Shown here: piece by piece, positions 45,947 through 57,644 of the stretch | Numbering within the stretch: position 1 is the stretch's first letter | Layout: each line of letters starts with the position of its first letter | Assembly (NCBI GenBank): GCA_022376465.1 | Contig: JACDTU010000002.1 | Coordinates: forward strand, 1,798,001-1,862,000 | Origin: Cubamyces lactineus | Lineage: Eukaryota > Basidiomycota > Agaricomycetes > Polyporales > Polyporaceae | Length of the DNA: 64,000 bases | Reading direction: 5' to 3' | Made by a program: the position numbers and the translations under genes | The notes under the pieces: generated by a model | The model's database searches: none | The model's input: only the letters and a program-made list of their open reading frames with translations | Told to the model about the DNA's origin: nothing

Positions 45947-48900
45947 ATGGCTAGCAATGTGGCCATAGACTCGGGCCAAATGGACTCTCCGCTCTCTATA
46001 TTGAGCTCTCCTTCTCAGGCGAGCGATGGCTCTAGCGTTGCTACAGACAGGGTCTTCTTTGGTCCCGTCCGATCTCCCGAGAAGAGGTTTGCCAGGCGCG
46101 CTGGCAGCGCCTCATTCCGCACGCCCGTGCGCAGATCTACCAGACTTTCATCTGCAATGGTTCCTCTCCCCATCTTCCCGCAGCCCCAGGCTACCTCAGC
46201 TAGCTCGCGAGAGGGTACTCCCGATGAGGACGGCTTCATAGATGGTGCGTAAATATCCTTCATGTTAACCCGCTGCCGTGCCGATCATTGGTGCAGAGCC
46301 ATCCGTCATGTTGGCGAGTAGAGTTTTGAGCGCGTCTGGAAACCCTTCGCCACCGCCAAGTCCACCGCTCCCTTGCCAAGCAGGGCCGTCCACGTTCATG
46401 GATGTCCAACTTCTCGATATCCCGGCCTCCCCACAACCCCAAGCGGCGTCTACTGAGACCCCAACAGGCCCTCTAATCCCTATTGACGATGCTCCAGAAC
46501 CCTCTGCAGTCCCAACCGCAACCATCGAGCGCGCTACGACGCCCTCGCCAGCCCATACCGACATCGCGAATACTTCACAGCCTGACCTGATTATATTCGA
46601 CTCATTTTCAGCGTCACGCGACACTGATGAACCTACGACTTCTGAACGACAGCCCCAAGAAAGCCTCCCTGCAGGATTCACTGTGTCCACGGTCGATGCC
46701 CTTCTTTCAATGTCCCCCCATCCTACAACCACTGCTGCACAAGAGAGTATCCGCGAATTGGCTTCAGCCGAGCCACAAAGCGATGCTACAGCTCCGGAAG
46801 ATGAAGAGGAGGTCGAACACTCCCTCATCATTGAGGTCGATCCCCCCGTACTGCCCGCTCTACTTGCTAATGGCCCTCAACCGGAGGAGGCAGGGCGTGT
46901 CGAAGACTCAGAACATGTGGTGGAACATGCCCAGGGCTCCACTCCGCCTCTGCGCCGCTCTAGTCGACCGCGGAAAAGCCGAAATTCTCTACCGCAAACG
47001 GTGGCTACCTCTTCGCAACCACATGCTGATAAATCTAGCGGCGTCGCAACTCTTCCGGCTCAGGAGGAGCCTCAGCCCAGCCCCGCCAGAAAACGTAAAC
47101 TTAAACCAACGCCGCGCTTGGGCGATCACATCCTAGACGGTACTGCCGATGCCTCGACACCCAGAAGGACGCCTCGGACAGACCTCGCAAGACGTGATTT
47201 AGGTTCATTATCACCTATGTCGGCCGCCGTTTTGAAGCAATTGCTCCCCACAGCTGCTCCTGGAGATAGTGCGAGCCGTTCTACTACGCCCCAACCGCAG
47301 ACTAGTGAACCTACCGGGTCAACCGAACCTGCAGCAGCGCCGAGCACACCACCGAATCAGGCCGCCAACCTTGTCTTCCCCAAGGTAGGTGCCCAGGCGG
47401 ATGGTACGGCGGCTGAGGTTCAACGGCCTCGGAGTCCTTTGCGACCGTTTCCCGCATCTCCTTCTAAACTCGATGATGTCGCCCGCACGCCGGCTAGGCG
47501 TGTACCCATCGCGCAAGCTATTGCAGAAGGCACATACCCGGCACAGAAACTGCCTGCGCTGTTCAGCGCGCCACGACCTACCACCGCTCCGGGATCTCCT
47601 GTATTCAAGCGGCTCGCACTTGATGACCCAACACGGAGCCCTGCCAAGCGCGTTCCCATTAGCGAAGCGCTAATGATTCCTCCACATTCCCCGAACAAGG
47701 GTAAGGAGGTCGCTCGTCCTTCCTCCCCCATACGCCCAGCGCCTCGTGAAAGAGAACGCAGCGGATCGGCCGAGCCGCGACCGCTGCTGGGAAGGAAAGA
47801 GAGAGGTGCATCTGCTGAACCAACCACTCGTCCGCCTGCGCTCGGTCGCAGACCGTTCTTCCAGAAGCCTGCGTCCTCCGATGGTATAACGTCTAGCAGC
47901 AGCTTGGCAAAGCCGCGTACTGCTCTTCCATTTCCTCTCGTACAGTCTCAAAGGCTACATCCGTCTATCCCAGAAGCGGATGAGCCTGGTCCATCTGTTG
48001 TCCGTCCGCCTACTATGACCGCAGGTGCTTCGTCTCAGAAAGCTCAGCCTAAAGCTAGTCCGGCGAAGGGTGTGTCGAGCTTGAGACAGCCGTCAGTGGG
48101 AGCTGGCAGCAAGATCCCGAGGATTGGGGCAAAACCTTACGCGAAGCCAAAGGTCGCAGGCAAGCCAGAAGCCGCGTCTAGCAAATTGCCAACTCCTGCC
48201 GAGAGCAGGCCTGCATCGAAGGTCAGAGCACGAAACATACGCATCGTCTGCTGTACGATTGACTGACAGTTTCCTCGATCACCAGTCTCTTCGAATAGTG
48301 ACCGTTGGATCATCCAGCAGTAGTGATGAAGGCACTAGCTCGGTCGCTCCAGCCTCTAGACCACTCCGACAACAGCTTGCCGCCCCTTCACATCCTGAAC
48401 CTTCCGCTGCGACTGGGCTAAAGCGTAAGCGGGAAACTGAGGCACCGGCATCCAAACCTGCAGCGCCCGTTACCCAACCTGTCATCGTCATGCGGAAGGT
48501 ACTGCCTGGAATGTTCAATAAAGGAGAGGGCGCGGCTTCCGGTTCGTCCACTGAACAGGTCGCGGCACGGTCTGCAGTAACTGCGTCCCCTGCGAAGCCT
48601 TTGGGCCCTATCAAGGCGCGTTCTGCGGCGAATTGGAAGCGTCCACAGCCTGCGGGCGAACCGGTACCTCCACCACCCTCTCCTCTCCCACCAGCACCAA
48701 CTGCTTCTAGCGCTGCGCCTTCTGAACCTGCTCCACCGTCACAACCCACACCGGATCCCTCACCTGCAGTAGCTGAACCTGCCAAAGAAGTTGTAGAGCT
48801 CAGCCCCGCGAAGACGTCTCAAGAACCTTCCTCTACTTCTGAATCTGCGGTACAATCACAGCCTAACAGCAAGGCTCCTCCAGACGCCCCTGATGCTGGT

Positions 48901-49929
48901 TCATCCATTGAGGCGACTTCTCGAGATCACTCGGAACGACAGCATCGTCGCTCGACCCGGTCCAAGCGCAGCCAAGAGCGCGCACCGGCGACAACAGACG
49001 TGTTCGGGACCGTCGCACCCGCCGTTGCGGGGGCGTCGACGCGGACTTCCCACCACAGACGCAAACCTGGCCCGTTCCCATCCGAAACCGCTGGCCCCTT
49101 CGCAGGGATGAGCGCACTCGCGCTCAAGACGCTCACCACTGCGAACACGCTGAAGAACCAGCAGCAGGTCGCCGTGCTGAAGACGGAGGTTGTACGGAAG
49201 GAGGGCCCGCGTCCGGACAGCCCCACGACCAAGGTGCGCACGGCGCTCGACCGACAACGCGAGGAGCGCGTGCAGCAGCGGAAGGAACGGGCGGAGAGGC
49301 GGGCAAGACGGTCCGCTGGAGACGAGACGAGCGAGCTTTTGGGTACCGGGGAGAACGATGCGGGCGATACGAGCTTCATGAGCGTCGACCGCGATCCGGA
49401 CGAGGCGCCAATGAGGCACAGAAGAGGCCCGGGTGACGAAGAGGACTACGAGACACCGCCTAGACCGGAGCGGCCTGCGAAGCGTGCGCGGTTCGAGGGC
49501 GCAGACACAGATGCAGAGAAGGAGAAGGAGAGGGAGGCGATGGAGAAGAGGGTGAAATGGGACAAGGGTCTGCATACGACGGTGTATCTGGACGACAGCC
49601 CGCCGAAGCCGAAGCGAACCCACCAGGCGGTGCCTACGCAGAAGAGCTGCCTTGCGGCCACTGCGAAAGTGAGTGCGAGTTCCATCTTGGCTTCCTCTCC
49701 TACTGTGCGGGGCTGTCCGCTGACGATCGTCCTTGCACAGGCGCTGCGCCTGGACACGCTGGGCAACGTCCTGAACGCCGAGCTGCCCGTGGGCGGACTC
49801 GTGCGCGAGAACGTCGTGGTGAAGAAGTTCGTGTTCGACGATGACGCGGAGCCGGAGGTCGCCTCTCCCGCCCCGGCGAAGAGCACGCGGAGCAAGAGCA
49901 AGAAGGCGAAGGCGACGTCGACGGCGTGA
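45947..49929 (+). CDS. Large disordered Ser/Pro/Ala-rich protein, unknown function
   Basis: Four exons close in frame: 45947-46244, 46297-48221, 48286-49668 and 49741-49929, giving 1264 residues. I recognise no catalytic domain. It is low-complexity throughout, with basic clusters (SFRTPVRRSTRLSS; PPLRRSSRPRKSRNSLP), two related segments RTPARRVPIAQAIAEG and RSPAKRVPISEALMIPP about 60 residues apart, and two EPTTRPP/RPLLGRKERG-like blocks. The most ordered region is C-terminal: AGMSALALKTLTTANTLKNQ, a long basic coiled coil (ALDRQREERVQQRKERAERR), then GLHTTVYLDDSPPKPKR, SCLAATAKALRLDTLGNVLN and VVVKKFVFDDD. The tail KSTRSKSKKAKATS is a likely nuclear signal. Composition suggests a nuclear or cytoskeletal scaffold; this is inference. 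Confidence 0.8.
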
Positions 49930-50231
49930 TCACCCACCCTTGGCTTGGAGACGTCGCGGGGCACGCCGTCCGTATATCTATATATCCCGTATTTCGCGTT
50001 ATATCCTTACTATATCGCATCGCTATGAATTTCTTATATTGCTGTCGAGAGCGTCGTATTGTATGATTTTGTATGTCACCATGTTGTTTCCTTCCTACCT
50101 TCTTGAGGCTTGAAGCTTCAGCTACGCGTCTGGCCGTCCGGTAAGTTGATATACAAAGGATGGTGTATGATACAGCAGGATTCGCTTCCGATATGTACAC
50201 ATCCAAATCCGCCCTTTTTCTTCATCTCCCT
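49930..50231. other. Convergent 3' region
   Basis: 302 bp between the stops of the 1264-residue protein and the SDR gene. It is AT-richer than its surroundings and contains two tatatat-type stretches (49975-50040). No ORF. Confidence 0.55.
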
Positions 50232-51468
50232 TTACTTGCCGCCGCGGTAGTTGATGGTGGGGCTTGCCTGGTTCACAGGCAGCACGAAGAGCTCGGCGAT
50301 GTTGACGTGCGGGGGGCGAGAGGCTGCCCATACGATCTCCTCGGCGATGTCTTCCGCAACGACTATGAAAAACATGGAATGCTCAGCGCCCGTACATTGA
50401 GACGGAAGGATATAGTACTCACGGGGTTGGAGGCCTTCGTAGACCTTGTCGGCAGCTGCCTTGTCGCCACGGAATCGGACGACGGAGAACTCGGTCTCGA
50501 CCATGCCTACGATCATCGTATTGGATCGGTGCTAACCTACCTATATGCAGCAACGAGTACTCACCAGGTTGGATCTCCGTGACACGGATCGGGGTGTCGA
50601 CAACCTCACGCATAAGTGCACCGGTGAAAGCCCTGACGGCATGCTTGGTGGCGCAGTAGATGCTTCCGCCCGCGTAGGGTTCACGGCCTGAGTGCATAGT
50701 GAGCATCTGGACGTGATATTGGTGCTTCTCTGAAGCCTACCGGCGATAGAGCCAATGTTGATTATGTGACCGGTCTTGCGAGCCTTGAAGTCTACAATGT
50801 CTCGGTGAGCGGGAGATCGCGATTCGGAGGGGAAGCGTTATGAGCTGACCTTTGATGAAAAGTTGGGTGACGGCGATGAGACCGAACACGTTCACGGAGA
50901 ACATGGCCTCAATGTCGGCGTCGGAGATTTCTCCTACACGCTCTACACCCAAGACGAAGCCCGCATTGTTCACTAACGATGACACGAATCGCGACACGTC
51001 AATTTGGCTCAGCCGGCGCACAGCAGGCATGACCGACCTAGGATATCGACCTTCCGGAGGTCCTCCGGAACGTTATCGAGGAAAGAGGCGACCTGCTTCT
51101 TGTCGGAGACATCGAGCTGGACGGTGGCGAACTTGCCGCCCTGCTGCAGGCCGGACTCCTTGTGTGCCTTCGCGCATTGCTCTGCTACAGACTTGAGTGC
51201 CTCGGTGCGGCGTGCCGCCAGGATCACGTTCGAGCCTCCCTGTTATGCCATCATCAGCTATACAACTCCTGATGGCCAGCCAAGTGTGTATCAAGCGCAC
51301 CTTAGCGAATAGAACCGCAGTAGCCTGTCAAATGCGACAGATCCTGTTCAGCACCTCTGCTCATCGCTTCAATCATGCTCGAGATGCACTCACAGCACCG
51401 ATACCGGCGCTCGCGCCCGTAACGAGGACGGTCTTTCCGATGAGACGAGAGGCGTTGAAGACCGACAT
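50232..51468 (-). CDS. YDF1: NADP-dependent 3-hydroxy acid dehydrogenase (Ydf1-like SDR)
   Basis: Minus strand, multi-exon, stop 50232-50234. Start [20 protein letters not shown] at 51468; an in-frame ATG at 51561 would add a 31-residue basic extension and could encode a targeting sequence. Segments in order are the nucleotide motif [12 protein letters not shown], then [63 protein letters not shown], the catalytic YxxxK in [14 protein letters not shown], and [20 protein letters not shown]. The arrangement aligns closely by eye with yeast YMR226C/Ydf1 (GSIAGR, YCASKFAV, VETEFSLVRYRG). The family oxidises L-allo-threonine, serine and 3-hydroxy acids with NADP+, soluble and cytosolic. It is head to head with the SET gene. 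Confidence 0.9.
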
Positions 51469-51837
51469 GGCTCTGTGCTGGATGCGGGACAAGATGGGCG
51501 TGCGCGCTCTGTCGCGGTCGATGGCGGCGAGTAATAAGAGCCCCGGATTGCGCGAGCGCAATAATGGCGGAATGAAGGGGAGCCGTCCGCCGGCGAGCTG
51601 TCGAGCGCGGGGGAGGGGCAGCTGAGAGCGGTCACGATGATCGAATTATCCATTATCGAGCTGCTATCTGCAATCAATCCCACGCGGACGGCATCTCTTG
51701 TGCTCTCACCATCGTGGTCGACTCTCTCAGCCTCCGGTTGCTGCTGCTGCTGCTTGTCTATCCGAGGGAGGACTTTGCTGCTGTTGGACTTGACGGTGGA
51801 CGGAGAGGCCCGCTAGCGAGGGTCCGCATTTGATGGT
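51469..51837. promoter_or_regulatory. Divergent promoter region SDR / SET methyltransferase
   Basis: 369 bp. It contains a GCTGCTGCTGCTGCTTG run near 51737-51753. No supportable gene other than the possible N-terminal extension of the SDR. Confidence 0.45.
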
Positions 51838-53577
51838 ATGAGTCCAAGCGATGGTCTTGATGTCATGGACGATCTCGACACACAACGGTGGGAGCGCCTC
51901 CTCGTGTGGCTGCGCGACAAGCATGGCATGGACACCGCTGCTCTACGTATCGAGCCGAGGACAGTCCCAGGTATGTTCCCATCGCTGATATGAGCAGGTG
52001 GTCATGTTATTGAGACTGTGATAGGTGCGGGAAGGGGTCTGTTCGCTACAAAAGATATTCCGGTACGTTCAACGTACCTCATATCGAAGAACCCTTGCTG
52101 AGCCCATACACTAGCCATCCTCGATACTCTTCGAGATTCCCAGCGGCGCGTTGCTGAACGCTGCGACTGTCCTTCCACTGTATCCTCAGATCAAGGAAGG
52201 GCAACTCTCTGGCACCCAACTCGTCTCCTTGCATCTACTGTTACACAAGCCATCTGGAGATGCGGACTCGTCGGATCCAATCTTTGGACCATACATCACT
52301 ACACTACCACGGGACTTCTCTAGCCATCCACTGACTTGGCTTGTCAACCGTCAGCGCAAGAAAGAGGATGCATGGAGTCGTTACCTTCTCGATCATGTTC
52401 CACCAAGTGCGTGGCAGGCAATCTCCAAGCTGGAAAAACGGTTCTGGAAAGACTGGGATGCCGTAGCGGGCATGATGGTAAGACCACCCGGTCGAGCTCT
52501 CTATGCAATACATAACATGTCTCAGGGAGCAAATCTAGCCATCTTGACACAATCTACAAGGCCGGAACTGCGAAATGCGCGCACCGTCGAACGCGAAGCG
52601 CTGCTCTCAGACTACCTATGGGCCTGGCTAAACGGTTCCTGCCCCGCTCTCAGCTTCCTTCAGCGCGGAGTCTCACGAGTTCTTCGCAGTGAACACTCGT
52701 TGCATCTTCTACCGCATACGCCAGAACCGGTCTGACCCCGACAACTTCACGCTCTGTCCCATCTTGGACTTTGCCAACCATGGCACAGAACGGACGCACA
52801 TCTTCCCCGTCGTGGAGTCGGAGATCTGGGGGACGGCCGGGCAGCGCACGCCAGCAGGTCGGAAGAAGGCAAAGGCAGACACGTTCGCGTTCTACGGGCC
52901 GTCCGACATCACGGTTTCTCAGGGCCGAGAGCTCCTCTTGAAGTACGGCGCCCACTCTAACCGATTCTTGTTCTCGGAGTATGGTTTCGTGACTAGGTTC
53001 CGCCCGAGCGACATGTCGAGCGGCAGTTTCGAAGGAGAGGTCGATGTTCAGGAATTCGTTGAAGAGATGATCGAGAAAGCAGGGCCTATCAAGACTGTAA
53101 TCAAGTTCACTTTGGAGGACTCTGGATACTGGGGGTGCGTCGCATATCCACTTATATTGCCATGCGAGGCTTGACAGTTAACGCAATGGCTGCGTCTATA
53201 GCGACTGGACTCTGCACAGTGCTCCGCGTCCTGCTCACCCCTCGTGGCGACTGATCACTGTGCTCCGTCTACTTTGCGCCCTTGAACGCTATTCAACACC
53301 GACTTTCGAGACGCGGACGGCGATCAATGCATGGATGGATGTCACCAACGGGGTGGGGCACACGATATCGTCTGTGAACGAACGCCGATGGAGACAGCGG
53401 CTGCTGGAGATATGCGAAGCCATTCGGGTGCGTGCGCAGTCGAGCAACATCAACAAGTCGCAGGGCGGGCCTTCATGGGTGGCATGGATGGCGGAAAATG
53501 TGCGTATACTCTGGAGAGAGGAGCTGGAGGTGGCAGAGGCTGTCATCGCCAGCATCCACGCGGGCGAAGAGTTCTGA
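51838..53577 (+). CDS. SET-domain protein lysine methyltransferase (LSMT/SETD3/RKM type)
   Basis: Six exons close in frame: 51838-51970, 52025-52062, 52115-52477, 52526-52634, 52690-53134 and 53202-53577, giving 487 residues. The split SET domain reads GAGRGLFATKDIPPSSILFE (N-SET), ALLSDYLWAWLNVNTRCIFY, the SAM/catalytic motif CPILDFANHGTERTHIFPVV, and the C-SET GRELLLKYGAHSNRFLFSEY followed by GFV. The iSET insert lies between. The C-terminal half is the Rubis-subs-bind-like helical domain (LITVLRLLCALERYS; WRQRLLEICEAIR). The N-terminal 45 residues are a short helical lead. Enzymes of this class methylate ribosomal proteins, actin or other cytosolic/nuclear proteins; the target is not readable. 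A short 38-nt exon 2 encodes the GAGRGLF loop. Confidence 0.93.
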
Positions 53578-54154
53578 ACTTATCGTGATTGGTCGACGCC
53601 TGTCGCTGCAAAAGAGCGTTCTTCAGTCATTCACCGCTCAGAACCTGCGTTGGGCCTGCTGTAAACGGCTGTTGGCTAAACCTTCGTAGAATAGCTGGTC
53701 GTACACATATGACGTAGATGCATTCTAGCATGTTGCACAGCTTGTACGAACACGATGCTTCTATACTGACCTTGATAGTCGGCGACTGTGAAGTTGCGAA
53801 CTGGAGGCAATGCGGGGAACCCTTAGCCTGAGAAGGTGTTCACCGCCATGGAGGTAGGAGAGGGAGCTTACGTAACGAAGCGGTACAGACGCTGCTTGGT
53901 TGTGCGGGAGTTTTGACCTCAGACCGGCTCATACGACTCGGGCGGCATCAACTCGCCTCCTTCCTCCTGTCTCCTCTAGACTTCTTCCCCTCCCTCGTTC
54001 ACTTACGCCCGCGGCCAGCCTACTCACCTGCTGGGATCACAGTCCTCTTCCAGGACGCCCCGTCCTGCTTGCTTTTGCACCCCTACCTGCTCCTGCTTCC
54101 CGTCCTTCTCGCTGCTGATCCGCACTCCTCTGTGGCCTCTGCCTCGTTCCTGAG
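53578..54154. other. Intergenic region between SET and UPF0658 genes
   Basis: 577 bp with the SET 3' UTR and the UPF0658 promoter. The last 200 bp before the ATG are C/T-rich on the + strand (53950-54110). No supportable ORF. Confidence 0.5.
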
Positions 54155-56011
54155 ATGGCTCTACCAGAAGCGCTGAGCACCAAGGCCCAGCGGGCATTCC
54201 TGTTGACCGGTATGTTCGGCTAGCGGCCTCCATTCGTGCTTCGCCAGAACGCTGACCCGCGCATGTGCCATGTAGTGGTATTTCGTCAGTGTTACCGCAT
54301 GTGGTAAAGTGTGGCGTCGTACTGAATGTGGGGCGTGCTGCAGAGGCGATCGTGGTCATCGTAATGGTCGCTATAGTCTTTGGAAAGGTCGCTGATCATG
54401 TGGACTTGGTGCTATCACGATACAAGGTATGTCTGCGCGAATCGTTGCACTGTGCACGCATCTCAGTGAGTGCATGCAGACTATCCCGTGTTACCTCGCT
54501 CTATTCATCCTCGCCGAGTATGTATTGTGATGCTGTCCTACTCCGTGCCCGAGCTGACAGAAACAGAGTATTCGAGTTGTTCATGGCCTACGATGCGCTG
54601 AGGTTGCGGAACATCATTCAGCTCGTTGGAATACTCCGTGCGTCGCGGACGCTACTGCGCTTTACTGACACGCGCTGACGGTAGCGCACAGTGTTCCATT
54701 CGGCGCTTATTGTCATGTCGGCGCTGCAGGTCCACGAAGCCCACTCCGCCATTGTGCATGATCCCTCTGCTAACTGGACAACCGACTACGTCGTGCGTAT
54801 ATTGCTGATGCGACACAACCGTCATATTGATGATAAGGGGTAATAGAACGGCGGAGGCCCCGGGACGCTGTGGCAGAACGTGTTTCCATTCCTCATCGTC
54901 CCGCCTGTGGTCATTGGCGTGTCTTGGCTAGTTATGATATTCTTCGTGAGACAACTCTACCTTGAATTTGGGTAAGTGTCATCGTGTCACAGTGGTTAGG
55001 TGCGTGCTGAGTCTTGCGCGACATAGCTGGGCTATCTTCCACGTTGTGGGTGCGAACCCCGCAGCCAAGAGTGAGTCCGGTCGATACTCGTGATGTTACT
55101 AGTCCATTGACCATCTTCATAGCCATGTACCAGTTCTACCAGGTCATGATCTGCTTGTTGAAATTCGACTTCTTTGCTTTCGTCGGTGTCACTATGCAGG
55201 TTCGTGACACTTACAGCTCCCCCTTAGCGAATCCGAACTCAAGCATCCCCTAGCTGCTCATTCTGGTGCTGGCAAAGAACACTGCGGAGTTTGGTCTTAC
55301 AATCGCAGCCATTCCGATCGTGTTTGTTCTCCTGATTGGCGCAGGTTTGGCCGTTCAGCGCGAAATAAAATGGTAGGATGACACAGGGGCGTCTTGTTAC
55401 ACGCTGACCTCATTTCGGCCATATTCCACAGGCTCATGTCAATTTCACTTGTGCTCATGTTGGCGGCCGAGACCTACTGTGAGTGATTTCAGTACTATGC
55501 GATGATGTGCACTAACCCATATCTCTTTCACAGTCAGTGAGTCCCACACGGATGGACGAGATGTTGCGCACTAATGCCGACGCACTATAGTCTACAAGCT
55601 CGTGCGTTTCTACGAGCCAGCGTCAAGGGAACAATATCAGACCGTGCGAGCAACGCTCACAACGTTTAGTATGTTGGACTCTACCACCTTATTCTATCCA
55701 TCAAGCGCAAGTTCACTGACAATCTTCAAGCTATTATTGCGTTCCTCCTGCTCTTCGCGACCTTTGCAATCGGACTGCGCTGCTTCGCAGACTTCGACAA
55801 AGGCCTGCTGAAGAGCAAAATGCACGGTCAGTCCTACCGACCAGTTGGCCAGCCATACAAATCCAGCTTATTCGGTGATTCTTCTTCATTGCCAGACATC
55901 ACCTTCAAGCGCAGATACTCATCTTCTACCCCCGGCACCGCAGGCGCAAAGAAGGAAGACGGCGGGTACGGTTCAGGGGCACCGCTCGGCCCGCGGGTGT
56001 CTATAGAGTAG
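54155..56011 (+). CDS. UPF0658 Golgi-apparatus membrane protein
   Basis: A gene of many very short exons. Exon 1 starts MALPEALSTKAQRAFLLT (54155) and joins EAIVVIVMVAIVFGKVADHV. Several hydrophobic helices follow: FHSALIVMSALQ, NVFPFLIVPPVVIGVSWLVM, IFFVRQLYLEFGWAIFHVVG, MYQFYQVMICLLKFDFFAFV, LILVLAKNTAEFGLTIAAIP, SISLVLMLAAETYFS and IIAFLLLFATFAIGL. The polar cytosolic tail is Ser/Tyr-rich (PDITFKRRYSSSTPG) and ends RVSIE. The pattern FDFFAF...LILVL.KN..EFG is the family signature I recall from fission yeast UPF0658 Golgi proteins. Function is unknown. I did not fix all splice sites; the stop is 56009-56011. Confidence 0.82.
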
Positions 56012-56393
56012 GCCGACTGGTCCCCTCGCTACGTCCTGCGCCTGGCGCTGCGATCTCCACGCAGCGCCGTCGCTCTCCCTTCTTGTCTCCGCTGTATGCC
56101 TGCATGCTACGCCTTTTCACGACACACGTTCCTTCTGATTACTACTGCCTGGGTAGGCAGCGCTCTGGGCGGATAGTTGACACGACGGACTTTCTCTCTC
56201 TACACTCGGCGGTTCCACACGTTTTGGCCCGCGCAGCTGCTGTCGATAGCTGTTGTTATACCGCAACGTATTTATATTCTAATGGGCCCGTGTATCTTGC
56301 TTACTATATACGCAGCCAGCGGACGGTCTAGCAGCGCGTGTTGTCGACGTCTAAGCATGGCGACACCCACCGAGGCGGGGTTGTCGGTCAAGT
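56012..56393. other. Convergent 3' region
   Basis: 382 bp between the UPF0658 and GPI-protein stops. AT-rich short stretches near 56260-56310. No supportable ORF. Confidence 0.5.
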
Positions 56394-57333
56394 CTATAGT
56401 GCAAACAACGAGAGAAGCCCGAGGAAGGCGAACGCAGTAGGTGCTCCGGTGGCAACGATGGCGTTGGCCGAGTTGCTGCTTCCTGTGGCTGTGGGAAGAG
56501 GCTGCGTCGCGATCGACGTGCCGTCCAACCACGGGGAGTGCGGGGGTGGCGAAGAAAGCTGTGGGAAGCTCTGGAGGGGGTTCGTGCCGTTCGAGCACGC
56601 GTCCGTGGGGTGGTCGTTCATGACAGTCACTCTGCGAGAATGTAACACTAGGTCAGTGCGCAAAGGCTGGTAGGGGTGAAATATCTGCATACGGGTAAGA
56701 AGTGATCGAGAAGTACGGTTGGTCGTTGATGTGCGAGGCCTCATAGAAGGTCAGCTACATGACCGAGGATATGTAGCTTTCGTCAGGCACGAGGAAAAGG
56801 CGAGGTTCGAGGGCTGGACTGACGTTGTATGCGCCGGCAGGGATGCACGTCGAGACGTTGTAGTTCCAGTGCTTCACGGTGCTCCCTTGCTCCTGGGTGA
56901 GCAGGCCGGGGCCGGAGGAGACGGTGAGGTTGAGCTTCGTCTGGTAGGAGACGAGGTAGATCTCGAGGCTGTCGAAGCGCGTCGACTTGTCCGAGCCGGG
57001 GATGGACGCGCTCTGGTCGAGCTTGCCGTCACCAGATATCTAGACGAAGTAAGGGCTCGGTGAGCTTGATCTCGCCACATGCTCATGACTACTCACGTCG
57101 ATGGCGACCTGGGTCACCGTTCCCGCGTGCATAGGGCTTGACACCGAACGCTAATTTGTCAGTTCATCCGCGTACAACTTGTAGATGCTGGCGCGTCATC
57201 ACCTGTTTGGGGCGGGTGCATCGACGATAGCGAGGCCATTCGTGAAGATCTGTCCATTCACGAGGGTTTGCGCCTGCACAGTGCTGAGCAGCGAGGTCAA
57301 GAGAACGGCGGAGAAAACGAGCGTGGGGTGCAT
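56394..57333 (-). CDS. Small secreted GPI-anchored protein, unknown function
   Basis: Minus strand, several exons, start MHPTLVFSAVLLTSLLSTVQ at 57333, stop 56394-56396. The signal peptide ends near VQAQT. The mature part reads VNGQIFTNGLAIVDAPAPNS, PMHAGTVTQVAIDISGDGKL, SLEIYLVSYQTKLNLTVSSG, KHWNYNVSTCIPAGAYN, LTFYEASHINDQPYFSIT and YPVTVMNDHPTDACSNGTNP. Two Cys and several N-glycosylation sites suggest an extracellular beta-rich domain. A Ser/Pro/Thr stalk is followed by a hydrophobic end (APTAFAFLGLLSLFAL) that predicts a GPI anchor. I do not recognise the domain; it looks like a basidiomycete-specific surface protein. The third and fourth exons join across an intron that contains an in-frame-looking stop in the raw frame. 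It is head to head with the DnaJ gene. Confidence 0.75.
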
Positions 57334-57644
57334 CTTCGCGATGAAGGTATAGAGGAGGGAGAAAGCAAGATGTCTGAATATATTACGCTGCACATCTTGT
57401 GCAATAAAAGTGCCGGAGGATTGAGGCGGACGCGCGACTCCGAGATCATGGCAACAGCCAGGTCCAGGAACGCGCGCGAGATAGACGCTCATTGCGGGGA
57501 CTTCTCGGGGGTCACGGTGTCACACATTCCTCCCAGCGCTTGTTCGACGCGCGTCAGCGTCGCGACTCAGACGCGTGATGTGTGACAGACGCGTCTCTTG
57601 CTCACACCACCACCACCGTTGCTCCCTTACACTCGCACTCAGAC
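57334..57644. promoter_or_regulatory. Divergent promoter region GPI protein / DNAJC9-like
   Basis: 311 bp. A TATA-like aatatatta lies near 57377-57385, about 45 nt upstream of the GPI-protein ATG on the minus strand. No other gene seen. Confidence 0.4.

Noticed and set aside
48279..49964. Long minus-strand ORFs (168-240 codons) opposite the 1264-residue protein
   Set aside because: They are antisense shadows of exons 2-4; composition is the mirror of a Pro/Ala/Ser-rich coding sequence.
54970..55075. tRNA-like pattern: agtggttagg (A-box-like) and ggtgcgaaccccgc (B-box-like) about 70 nt apart
   Set aside because: No matching acceptor stem or anticodon arm can be drawn. The B-box-like part is coding sequence of a UPF0658 exon (WAIFHVVGANPAAK).
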